From NCBI GenBank assembly GCA_016778465.1, contig JADHPM010000005.1, positions 1-64,000 on the forward strand: a stretch of 64,000 nt of DNA, written 5' to 3'. This stretch comes from Methylophilaceae bacterium (GTDB lineage Bacteria > Pseudomonadota > Gammaproteobacteria > Burkholderiales > Methylophilaceae). Both the position numbers and the translations under genes were made by a program. The notes beneath the pieces were generated by a model that was given only the letters and a program-made list of their open reading frames with translations, searched no databases and was not told where the DNA came from. Shown here one piece after another: positions 56,836 to 64,000 of this stretch. Position 1 is the stretch's first letter; the number at the start of each line of letters is the position of its first letter.

Positions 56836-58689
56836 CTAATCTTTTCTTTCTAACTGACTTATATCTCTCACAGCCCCATTTGCTGCGCTTGTTGCCATCA
56901 AAGCATATGCTTTAAGTGCTTGCGAAACTCGGCGCTCTCTTGGTTTAGGCGTCCAAGGATTTGGTTTTTCTGTCATTTTTTTTCTGCGTGAGTTCAATTC
57001 TTCATCACTTATTCTTAGATTAATCGCCCTGTTAGGAATATCAATATCAATAATATCTCCCTCTTGAACTAATGCTATAGACCCACCCTCTGCAGCTTCT
57101 GGTGAAACATGGCCAATGCTTAATCCTGACGTACCTCCAGAAAATCTTCCATCAGTTAGGAGGGCGCATGATTTTCCAAGCCCTTTAGATTTTAGATAAG
57201 CAGTTGGATAAAGCATCTCTTGCATACCAGGTCCACCTTTCGGGCCCTCATAAATAATCAATACAATATCACCAGCATCAATTTCATCATTTAAGATAGC
57301 TTTTATTGAATCGTCTTGAGACTCAAATAACCTGACTTTACCTGTAAAATTCAAAATATTTTCATCAACGCCAGCGGTTTTAACAATGCATCCATCCACG
57401 GCGATATTGCCATAAAGAACAGCTAAACCACCGTCTTGACTATAGGCATTTTGCTTATTTCGAATACAACCACCTTGTCTATCGTCGTCCAACGAGGGCC
57501 AAGCCCTATCTTGGCTGAATGCCTCTGTAGTTCTTACCCCACCTGGCGCAGCCATATAAAAATCCTTAATTTCTTTATTTTCGGTAGTGATAATGTCCCA
57601 AGTATTTATTGCATCCTCAATTGAAGGAGCATGCACGCAAGGAACCTTTTTATTAATTAAATCTGCTCGCATTAACTCTCCCAGAATACCAAATACGCCA
57701 CCCGCTCGGTGAACGTCTTCCATATGGTACTTTTGAGTGGCGGGGGCAACTTTTGCTAAACAAGGCACTTTTCTAGAAATACGATCAATATCACCCATAT
57801 TAAAGTCTACCTCCGCTTCTTTTGCTGCTGCAAGAAGGTGTAAAACAGTATTAGTTGAGCCCCCCATCGCAACATCTAAGCTCATAGCGTTCTCAAAAGC
57901 TTCTTTTGATGCAATTTTTCTTGGAAGAACAGTTTCATCATTGTTTTCATAATATTGCTTAGTAATTTCAACAATTCTCTTTCCAGCGTTTAAAAACAAT
58001 TGTTTCCTAGCTTTATGTGTAGCTAATGTGCTTCCATTTCCTGGTAAACTTAGACCGAGCGCTTCAGTTAAACAATTCATAGAATTGGCTGTAAACATCC
58101 CTGAACATGAGCCACAAGTGGGGCATGATGATTTTTCTAAATCTTCTAATTCCTTGTCATTGATATTTGAATCTCCAGCTGCAATCATTGGTGAAACTAA
58201 ATCTACCTTCTCAATTTTTTCGCCCCAAGACACTTTTCCTGCCTCCATTGGGCCGCCTGATACAAAAATAACTGGGATATTTATCCTCATAGCGGCCATC
58301 AGCATGCCAGGCGTTATTTTGTCGCAATTAGAAATACACACCATCGCATCAGCCCAGTGAGCATTAACCATATATTCAACACTATCTGCAATTAAATCTC
58401 TACTTGGCAAGCTATAAAGCATTCCATCATGGCCCATAGCAATGCCATCATCGACTGCGATAGTATTAAATTCTTTCGCAACTCCCCCATTTTTTTCTAT
58501 TTCTCTGGCAACGAGCTGTCCCATGTCTTTTAAATGCACGTGACCGGGAACAAATTGTGTAAAAGAGTTAACTACTGCAATAATTGGTTTTGAAAAATCT
58601 TCATCAGACATCCCTGTAGCTCTCCATAAAGCTCGGGCTCCGGCCTGATTTCTTCCATGTGTTGTCATCCTAGATCTATAGGCTGGCAT
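56836..58689 (-). CDS. ilvD: Dihydroxy-acid dehydratase
   Basis: IlvD dehydrates dihydroxy acids in the isoleucine, leucine and valine pathways using an Fe-S cluster. The 617-residue protein closely follows the bacterial sequence: [39 protein letters not shown], cluster cysteines in CISNCDK and [19 protein letters not shown], and [24 protein letters not shown]. The ATG at 58689 (protein MPAYRSR) has AAGGA at good spacing and is chosen over the TTG at 58692. Its promoter overlaps that of divergent lgt. Confidence 0.98.
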   Translation of the reverse strand: MPAYRSRMTTHGRNQAGARALWRATGMSDEDFSKPIIAVVNSFTQFVPGHVHLKDMGQLVAREIEKNGGVAKEFNTIAVDDGIAMGHDGMLYSLPSRDLIADSVEYMVNAHWADAMVCISNCDKITPGMLMAAMRINIPVIFVSGGPMEAGKVSWGEKIEKVDLVSPMIAAGDSNINDKELEDLEKSSCPTCGSCSGMFTANSMNCLTEALGLSLPGNGSTLATHKARKQLFLNAGKRIVEITKQYYENNDETVLPRKIASKEAFENAMSLDVAMGGSTNTVLHLLAAAKEAEVDFNMGDIDRISRKVPCLAKVAPATQKYHMEDVHRAGGVFGILGELMRADLINKKVPCVHAPSIEDAINTWDIITTENKEIKDFYMAAPGGVRTTEAFSQDRAWPSLDDDRQGGCIRNKQNAYSQDGGLAVLYGNIAVDGCIVKTAGVDENILNFTGKVRLFESQDDSIKAILNDEIDAGDIVLIIYEGPKGGPGMQEMLYPTAYLKSKGLGKSCALLTDGRFSGGTSGLSIGHVSPEAAEGGSIALVQEGDIIDIDIPNRAINLRISDEELNSRRKKMTEKPNPWTPKPRERRVSQALKAYALMATSAANGAVRDISQLERKD

Positions 58690-58718
58690 CAATAATCCTT
58701 ATTTTTATTGAAATAATT

Positions 58719-58728
58719 TATAATTATA
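58719..58728. promoter_or_regulatory. Overlapping divergent -10 elements of lgt and ilvD
   Basis: TATAAT on the plus strand (58719-58724) and TATAAT on the minus strand (58728-58723) share two bases within a 41-base gap between the two start codons. The plus-strand element ends six bases before the lgt ATG, giving a leaderless message. The minus-strand element leaves about 30 bases and an AAGGA site for ilvD. Promoter activity is inferred. Confidence 0.6.
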
Positions 58729-58730
58729 CA

Positions 58731-59504
58731 ATGTTAATTCACCCTCAATTCAATCCAATAGCAATATCTTTGGGTCCCATACAAATTTATTGGTATGGCC
58801 TAATGTATTTTTTTGCTTTCCTAGCATTTATTTACCTTGGGAAAAAACAAATTGCTCTTAGACCATGGTTAAGAATTGATACAAAAATTTTAGATGATGC
58901 TTTTTTTTATGGTGCTCTTGGTGTAGTAATCGGTGGTCGCCTAGGCTATGTTATTTTCTACCAACCTACGTATTTTTTTCAAAATCCGACAGAAATTTTT
59001 GCCATATGGCAGGGAGGGATGTCTTTTCATGGCGGTTTTATTGGGGTACTCTCAAGTTTATTTTGTGTATCAAAAAAATATAAAATATCATGGTGGATGT
59101 TGACTGACTTTGTGGCACCTTTAGTTCCACTAGGTCTTTTTTTTGGTCGTATAGGTAATTTTATTAATCAAGAATTATGGGGGCGAGCCAGTGATCTTCC
59201 ATGGGCAATAATTTTCCCGACTGTGGACTCAGCGCCCAGACATCCGTCTCAAATTTATGAGGCGTTACTCGAGGGTCTTTTGCTTTTTGTTATTTTATGG
59301 TTTTTTTCAAAAACACCCAGATCGGCTGGAAAAATCTCTGCATTTTTTTTAGTGGGCTATGGGCTTGCTAGATTTTTAGTCGAGTTTACAAGGGAGCCTG
59401 ATTATTTTTTAGGGTTTGTTTTTTTAAATCTCACAATGGGACAAATGCTAAGCCTACCCATGATTTTAATAGGTTTTTTTCTCTTAAAAAAAATAAAACC
59501 TTAG
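58731..59504 (+). CDS. lgt: Prolipoprotein diacylglyceryl transferase
   Basis: Lgt moves a diacylglyceryl group from phosphatidylglycerol to the lipobox cysteine of prolipoproteins in the inner membrane. The 257-residue protein has seven hydrophobic helices, IQIYWYGLMYFFAF near the start, YVIFYQP, WQGGMSFHGGFIGVL and the signature GRIGNFINQELWGRASDLPWAIIFP. It has a normal N-terminus but no ribosome site; a TATAAT lies directly upstream. Its stop overlaps the convergent ybdD stop by 4 bases. At least one predicted lipoprotein, at 6.2 kb, would be a client. Confidence 0.97.
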   Translation: MLIHPQFNPIAISLGPIQIYWYGLMYFFAFLAFIYLGKKQIALRPWLRIDTKILDDAFFYGALGVVIGGRLGYVIFYQPTYFFQNPTEIFAIWQGGMSFHGGFIGVLSSLFCVSKKYKISWWMLTDFVAPLVPLGLFFGRIGNFINQELWGRASDLPWAIIFPTVDSAPRHPSQIYEALLEGLLLFVILWFFSKTPRSAGKISAFFLVGYGLARFLVEFTREPDYFLGFVFLNLTMGQMLSLPMILIGFFLLKKIKP

Positions 59505-59686
59505 CAACAACGATTAATTCCACTCCATTTTTCAGTCATTTTTTTTGCATAAAATTCTTTTCTAGATAGTGGTTTATGATTATTTTTTTTGCATGAATTC
59601 TGTTGAAAATGCATGAGATAATTATCATAATCTCTTTCGCCAGTCATCAGCTGAACTAGCTTCCATAATTTTTTTAGTTTACTCAT
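59501..59686 (-). CDS. ybdD: YbdD/YjiX family small protein
   Basis: A 61-residue basic protein with the family pattern LWKLVQLMTGERDYDNYLMHF and KPLSRKEFYAKKMTEKWSGINRCC. YbdD-type proteins are encoded directly after cstA in many bacteria and are thought to assist the transporter, though the mechanism is unclear. Here it overlaps the cstA end by 8 bases. The C-terminal double cysteine is conserved in the family as I recall it. Confidence 0.9.
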   Translation of the reverse strand: MSKLKKLWKLVQLMTGERDYDNYLMHFQQNSCKKNNHKPLSRKEFYAKKMTEKWSGINRCC

Positions 59687-61697
59687 TTGTAGGCTCTATT
59701 ATGATGGATGATTTTTTATAATTGACTGCAATTCTTAATATATCAACGATCACAATCCATAAGATACTAACTAAAAAAATGGTAATTCCCGTATCTATTT
59801 TCAGATTGAGAATTAATTTTTCTAAAACCTCAACGCGACCTGGATCAAGCAAGCCGGTATCAATTTGATTTTGCATATTTTTTGCAGATGCAATAAATCC
59901 CACTCGTACATCTTCACTAAAAATTTTTTGATATGATGCTGATGAGGTAATAATCACTAACCATAATAGAGGTATACCAGTTACCCAAGCAAAATTTAAC
60001 TTTCCAGTTTTAATTAAAATACCCGTTGCAACACATAAAGCTATTGCAGCTAACATTTGATTCGCAATTCCAAATAATGGCCATAAAATGTTTACTCCAC
60101 CATTTGGATCAATAACTCCGATATATAAAAAATAGCCCCAACAACTGACCACAATTGCACTGCTAATAACTGTTGAAAAAAATGATGAGGTTTTGCCTAA
60201 ACTTGGATGAATATTCCCAAGCATGTCTTGAAGCATAAAGCGACCGACACGTGTCCCTGCATCTAAAGTTGTTAATATAAATACCGCCTCAAACATAATG
60301 GCAAAGTGATACCACATGGATAATAGATGCTTGCCAAAGGCATTAGCAAATATTGATGCCATACCTACCGCTAAGGACGGAGCGCCACCAGTTCTCGCAA
60401 ATAAAGAGGTTTCCCCAACATCTTCTGCCAACTGATTCATTTCCTCAAGTGACACCGAATAACCCCAAGAGTTAATAGTTTCGATCGCTTGCGCAGCCTC
60501 CTGCCCAACGACACCAATAGGGCTATTGATTGCAAAAAATATTCCAGGCTCTAGTACACAGGCAGCTACCATTGCCATAATTGCCACGAATGATTCTAAT
60601 AACATACCCCCATAACCGATCATGGGTATATATTTTTCATTATCGATAAGTTTGGGTGTAGTTCCAGATGAAATTAATGCATGAAAGCCAGAAATAGCCC
60701 CACATGCGATTGTAATAAAAACAAAAGGAAATAGCTTTCCTCCAAAGATTGGTCCGCTTCCATCAATAAAATTTGTCACGGCCGGCATCTTAATGTCTGG
60801 CTGTAAAATTAATATAGCGATTGCAAGAAAGATAACCGTTCCTAATTTCACAAAGGTAGACAGGTAATCTCTTGGAGCTAAGAGCATCCAAACAGGCAAT
60901 ACCGCTGCTGCAAAACCATAAATAATTATTGCCCATGCTAAAAATAAACCGTCATGATCAAAAAAAGGTCTTAAATATTCAGATTTATCAATTTCACCGC
61001 CAAAATAGACTGCCAATAATAGGAGAGTTACACCCAACAAGGTAGCCTCTAAAACTCTTCCCGGGCGTAAGAAGCGCATATAACAGCCTATAAATAGTGC
61101 GATTGGTATCGTGGCCGCAACCGTTGATGTCGCCCAGGGACTGTGTTTCATAGCATTCACCACAACAAGACCTAAAACGGCGATCAAAACAATCATGATT
61201 ACAAACGTTCCAATTAGAGAGGCAACACCTGCTAATTTTCCAAGCTCCTCCTTTGCCATTTGACCCAAACTTTTTCCATTTCGTCTAACCGAAAAAAATA
61301 AAATAGTCATATCCTGAACGGCGCCACCTACAACCCCACCAATCAATATCCAAATTGTTCCAGGCAAGTAGCCAAACTGTGCGGCTAGTGTAGGTCCAAT
61401 CAAAGGGCCAGGACCTGCAATGGCTGCGAAATGAGTTCCAAAAACCACCCACTTATTTGTTGGGATAAAATCTTTATTATTATTTATTCGAACGGCAGGA
61501 GTTAATCTATCTTCGTCCAGAACCAGGACTCTTGCAGCAACCCATGCCGCATAGAATCGGTAGGCAATAAGATAAATACAAACTCCCGCCGTGATGAACC
61601 AAATTGAATTTATAGACTCCTCACGATGCAATGCTATTAAAGAAAAAGCAAAAGCACCAAGAAGCGAAATGACTAACCAAGTAATTTTTTTTATCAT
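59679..61697 (-). CDS. cstA: Carbon starvation protein CstA (pyruvate/peptide transporter family)
   Basis: A polytopic membrane protein of 672 residues with about 16-18 hydrophobic segments. It has VVFGTHFAAIAGPGPLIGPTLAAQFGYLPGTIWILIGGVVGGAVQD near residue 85, FHALISSGTTPKLI in the middle and FILTTLDAGTRVGRFMLQD near residue 480, all hallmarks of CstA. The family takes up pyruvate or peptides when carbon is scarce. The ybdD gene follows with an 8-base overlap. DUF429 lies 15 bases upstream on the same strand. Confidence 0.95.
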   Translation of the reverse strand: MIKKITWLVISLLGAFAFSLIALHREESINSIWFITAGVCIYLIAYRFYAAWVAARVLVLDEDRLTPAVRINNNKDFIPTNKWVVFGTHFAAIAGPGPLIGPTLAAQFGYLPGTIWILIGGVVGGAVQDMTILFFSVRRNGKSLGQMAKEELGKLAGVASLIGTFVIMIVLIAVLGLVVVNAMKHSPWATSTVAATIPIALFIGCYMRFLRPGRVLEATLLGVTLLLLAVYFGGEIDKSEYLRPFFDHDGLFLAWAIIIYGFAAAVLPVWMLLAPRDYLSTFVKLGTVIFLAIAILILQPDIKMPAVTNFIDGSGPIFGGKLFPFVFITIACGAISGFHALISSGTTPKLIDNEKYIPMIGYGGMLLESFVAIMAMVAACVLEPGIFFAINSPIGVVGQEAAQAIETINSWGYSVSLEEMNQLAEDVGETSLFARTGGAPSLAVGMASIFANAFGKHLLSMWYHFAIMFEAVFILTTLDAGTRVGRFMLQDMLGNIHPSLGKTSSFFSTVISSAIVVSCWGYFLYIGVIDPNGGVNILWPLFGIANQMLAAIALCVATGILIKTGKLNFAWVTGIPLLWLVIITSSASYQKIFSEDVRVGFIASAKNMQNQIDTGLLDPGRVEVLEKLILNLKIDTGITIFLVSILWIVIVDILRIAVNYKKSSIIIEPTNE

Positions 61698-61712
61698 ATA
61701 AAAACTGTTTTT

Positions 61713-62393
61713 TTAAAAAAAAATATGACAGCTATGTTCCTTTGAATTTTTTGGGACAGATTCCGCAATATTATCAACTATTCTTTTAGTTGACCATAAT
61801 ACGGCTACAGCGTCTAAAATATCATCATCAGCAACCTCTTTTTTTGAAAAAAATAATCTTGCTTTACTAAAGTCGAAAAAAGGATAAATAACTTCAATTA
61901 ATTTACGCCTTATATTTTTTCCTTCTTGTAGTTTTTTGGAGTGCTGGATCACCTTCATATTATTCATTGCCATAAAACTCAATTCTGGATGAATTTCATA
62001 AAAAAAATTTTTATCCTTAAATATTTCTTTGGCAATTTGTACCTCTTTTATCTTTGGAAATATATTCCACGATTGTTTGGAAATTTTTTTACCAGTCAAT
62101 GTAAAACTTAATTCACATGCATTCAAATAAGAAGGAGCATTTAAGACAGGAAGTGGGGGAGCAGAAAACACAGTTGATGCTCTATTTTTTAACAAAGATC
62201 TTGCCTCTTGGTCTGCTAATCTTAATCCTTTTTTAACTAAATTGACGGGCATATCGATACCTATAAGGCTAATACGATTGCTTTTATTCAAATCCTCAAG
62301 GCTACTTATAACCTGAAAAACTATTTCTTTTTCTTCAAGAGAAGCAACAATCCATCCCGCTCGACAACCATCAATTCCAATAATTTTTTTCAT
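61713..62393 (-). CDS. DUF429 family protein
   Basis: A 226-residue protein with an RNase H-like N-terminus, IIGIDGCRAGWIVASL, then SLIGIDMPVNLVKKGLRLADQEARSLL and STVFSAPPLPVLN, and the C-terminal DDDILDAVAVLWSTKRI. These match DUF429, a predicted nuclease-like family with acidic residues at the right places. Function is not established. It is divergent from coaBC over a 39-base gap and may be co-transcribed with cstA-ybdD. Confidence 0.87.
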   Translation of the reverse strand: MKKIIGIDGCRAGWIVASLEEKEIVFQVISSLEDLNKSNRISLIGIDMPVNLVKKGLRLADQEARSLLKNRASTVFSAPPLPVLNAPSYLNACELSFTLTGKKISKQSWNIFPKIKEVQIAKEIFKDKNFFYEIHPELSFMAMNNMKVIQHSKKLQEGKNIRRKLIEVIYPFFDFSKARLFFSKKEVADDDILDAVAVLWSTKRIVDNIAESVPKNSKEHSCHIFF

Positions 62394-62432
62394 TTTTGAT
62401 ATACTCTACATTCTTTTTTTAATTTAATTTAA

Positions 62433-63638
62433 ATGATACCAATTAATAAAAAAATTATTTTAGGTGTTACGGGAAGCGTCTCTGCTTACAAGTCTGCAGA
62501 ACTAATAAGGCTCCTTTTAAAAGAACAGTTCTTTGTTCAGGTCGTAATGACAAAATCTGCTAAAGAATTTATAAGTCCTCTAACACTTCAAGCTTTGTCA
62601 GGAAACCCTGTGTTAGAAAATTTGTGGGACGCTACTGAAGGCAATGGTATGGAGCACATAAATTTATCCAGGACCTCTCAGCTTATACTTATAGCCCCAG
62701 CCTCAGCCAATTTTATTGCAAAATTGGCAAATGGAATTGCAGATGACTTACTAAGTAATATATGTCTCGCACGCACATGTCCACTCCTTGCTGCTCCGGC
62801 AATGAATATTGAAATGTGGCAAAATCCTGCTACTCAAAGGAATATTAAGACCTTAAAAAAGGATGGGGGAATTGTCATAGGTCCTGAATATGGAGAACAA
62901 GCCTGTGGTGAAATTGGATTAGGGCGCCTAATAAATTTAGAATCAATTATTTTGCAAGTTCAAAAATTTTCATCGGAACAAATTTTCAAAGATAAGAAAA
63001 TACTTATATCTCTTGGCGCAACTTCCGAAAATATTGATCCCGCAAGGGCAATCACTAATTTTAGTTCTGGAAAAATGGGTATCAATCTTGCAAAAGCAGC
63101 ATTTATTTTAGGGGCTGAGGTTACGATTGTCACTGGAAGGGTAGATGAAGCTATACCTGATGTTTTTAAGTCCGTAAAAGTTCTCAATCACAAAGAAATG
63201 CTAGCGACTGTAAGTAGGCTAATTGATGAAAATCAAATTTACATTAGTGCTGCCGCGATTTCAGATTACCTTCCCTCAGCGAGTCAAAAAAAGATTAAAA
63301 AGAATTCTTCAGCCATCTCAATAACTTTAAAGAGGTCAGAGGATATATTGGCAACTATTGCAAGTAAAAAGGCTATCTTTACTGTTGGGTTTGCTGCGGA
63401 GAGTGAAAATTTAATTCAAAATGCTAAAGAAAAATTAACCTCAAAAAAAATTGACTTAATTGTTGCAAACCTTATTCAAGAAACAATGGGTCAATCAGTC
63501 GCTAAAGTCACAATAATTAATAAAAATAATGAAATTTTAGATATTCCCAAAGGTGAGAAAAAAAATATTGCCTTCGAAATAATGAAGCAAATCCATTTCA
63601 ATTACTCCAAGGAAGTAGTAAATGAATATTATAGTTGA
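62433..63638 (+). CDS. coaBC: Bifunctional phosphopantothenoylcysteine decarboxylase/synthetase
   Basis: CoaBC makes phosphopantetheine from phosphopantothenate and cysteine for coenzyme A. The 401-residue protein has the FMN-binding CoaC domain ([59 protein letters not shown] with the substrate asparagine, [13 protein letters not shown] with the cysteine) and the CoaB domain ([37 protein letters not shown]). The end overlaps dut by 17 bases, the usual coaBC-dut pair. Confidence 0.97.
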   Translation: MIPINKKIILGVTGSVSAYKSAELIRLLLKEQFFVQVVMTKSAKEFISPLTLQALSGNPVLENLWDATEGNGMEHINLSRTSQLILIAPASANFIAKLANGIADDLLSNICLARTCPLLAAPAMNIEMWQNPATQRNIKTLKKDGGIVIGPEYGEQACGEIGLGRLINLESIILQVQKFSSEQIFKDKKILISLGATSENIDPARAITNFSSGKMGINLAKAAFILGAEVTIVTGRVDEAIPDVFKSVKVLNHKEMLATVSRLIDENQIYISAAAISDYLPSASQKKIKKNSSAISITLKRSEDILATIASKKAIFTVGFAAESENLIQNAKEKLTSKKIDLIVANLIQETMGQSVAKVTIINKNNEILDIPKGEKKNIAFEIMKQIHFNYSKEVVNEYYS

Positions 63639-64000
63639 TTACAAAATTCTTAATCCTGCTATTAAGGAACATTTACCAAGATATGCATCTGAGGGATCAG
63701 CTGGATTGGACCTTAGGGCTTGTGTAGAACATGTCCAAACCCTAAACCCGGGAGAGACCTTTCTAATACCTACAGGCATAGCAATTTTTATCAAAGATCC
63801 AAATTATGCAGGGCTAATATTGCCACGATCGGGACTTGGTCATAAACATGGGATTGTTCTTGGGAATCTTGTTGGCTTAATTGATTCTGACTATCAGGGA
63901 GAATTATTAATTTCTTGTTGGAACCGGAGTTCTAAATCATTTTTAATAAATCCCCTAGAAAGAATAGCGCAGTTGGTTCTTGTGCCAATAATGCAAGCAG
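63622..64000 (+). CDS. dut: dUTP diphosphatase (3' end cut by window)
   Basis: This gene is absent from the ORF track because its stop lies beyond the window. From the ATG at 63622 the frame gives [21 protein letters not shown] and the dUTPase motifs AGLDLRAC (motif I), [15 protein letters not shown] (motifs II region), [17 protein letters not shown] (motif III) and [11 protein letters not shown] (motif IV). The final glycine-rich motif V is missing with the rest of the C-terminus. The enzyme splits dUTP to dUMP and pyrophosphate. The start overlaps coaBC by 17 bases, and its order after coaBC is conserved. Confidence 0.96.
   Translation, partial: MNIIVDYKILNPAIKEHLPRYASEGSAGLDLRACVEHVQTLNPGETFLIPTGIAIFIKDPNYAGLILPRSGLGHKHGIVLGNLVGLIDSDYQGELLISCWNRSSKSFLINPLERIAQLVLVPIMQA

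Overview
The window is a dense, AT-rich stretch of ordinary chromosome with about 68 protein genes, one tRNA and no mobile DNA. Gene content and order point to a betaproteobacterium. The marker orders are BPSS1780-type membrane protein / thrB / DUF2782 / polA, dusB-fis-purH, coxB-coxA-ctaG-coxC / DUF2909 / SURF1 / ctaA-ctaB, and coaBC-dut. The strong A+T bias, tiny intergenic gaps and overlapping gene ends suggest a streamlined, free-living aquatic lineage such as the OM43 group of Methylophilales. That placement is an inference: no methanol-oxidation gene lies in the window to confirm it.

Layout. 1-4 kb: two tandem cyclophilins (the first cut by the window edge), lpxH, nusB-ribH and an OFA-type MFS transporter. 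4.1-6.9 kb: phoB-phoR plus an unknown lipoprotein, behind a triple Pho-box-like repeat. 6.9-13 kb: a 1282-residue FAD/Fe-S fusion dehydrogenase, hemJ, a PfkB-type sugar kinase and apaH. 13-21.9 kb: a complete aa3/caa3-type cytochrome oxidase locus with heme A synthesis (ctaA, ctaB), copper insertion (ctaG, a SCO-like protein), SURF1, a 37-residue small assembly protein missing from the ORF track, and soluble cytochrome c. 22-29.5 kb: DUF2244, tRNA-Leu(CAA), queA, a secreted protein of unknown function, a prolyl-tRNA synthetase without the editing domain, a holD-like gene, rimI, tsaB, a dinG/yoaA helicase and a SelW-like protein. 29.6-36.6 kb: ctpA, coq7, a DUF2322-like gene, osmC, an FKBP, dacB, bioA and an aldo/keto reductase. 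36.6-41.1 kb: groES-groEL under a perfect CIRCE operator, then uvrD. 41-53.6 kb: BPSS1780-like, thrB and DUF2782, divergent from a nine-gene co-directional run polA / cinA-like / dusB / fis / purH / purD / tsaC / hemF / amino-acid permease. 53.6-64 kb: cytochrome c, a DUF255 thioredoxin-domain protein, a hexose-phosphate mutarotase, ilvD, lgt, ybdD-cstA, DUF429, coaBC and a 3'-truncated dut.

How the genes fit together. The aerobic respiratory theme is strong. The oxidase subunits, their copper and heme A maturation factors, hemF and hemJ for heme, coq7 for ubiquinone and several cytochromes c all fall in this window. tsaB and tsaC contribute to the tRNA t6A modification, and queA to queuosine. 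No gap exceeds 300 bases. I found no phage, insertion sequence, CRISPR array or defence island, and no clear candidate for a wholly new system. The observations most worth checking are the editing-domain-less ProRS, probable leaderless transcripts for polA and lgt, the holD candidate, a tRNA placed 10 nt ahead of a coding gene, and the hairpin behind groEL.
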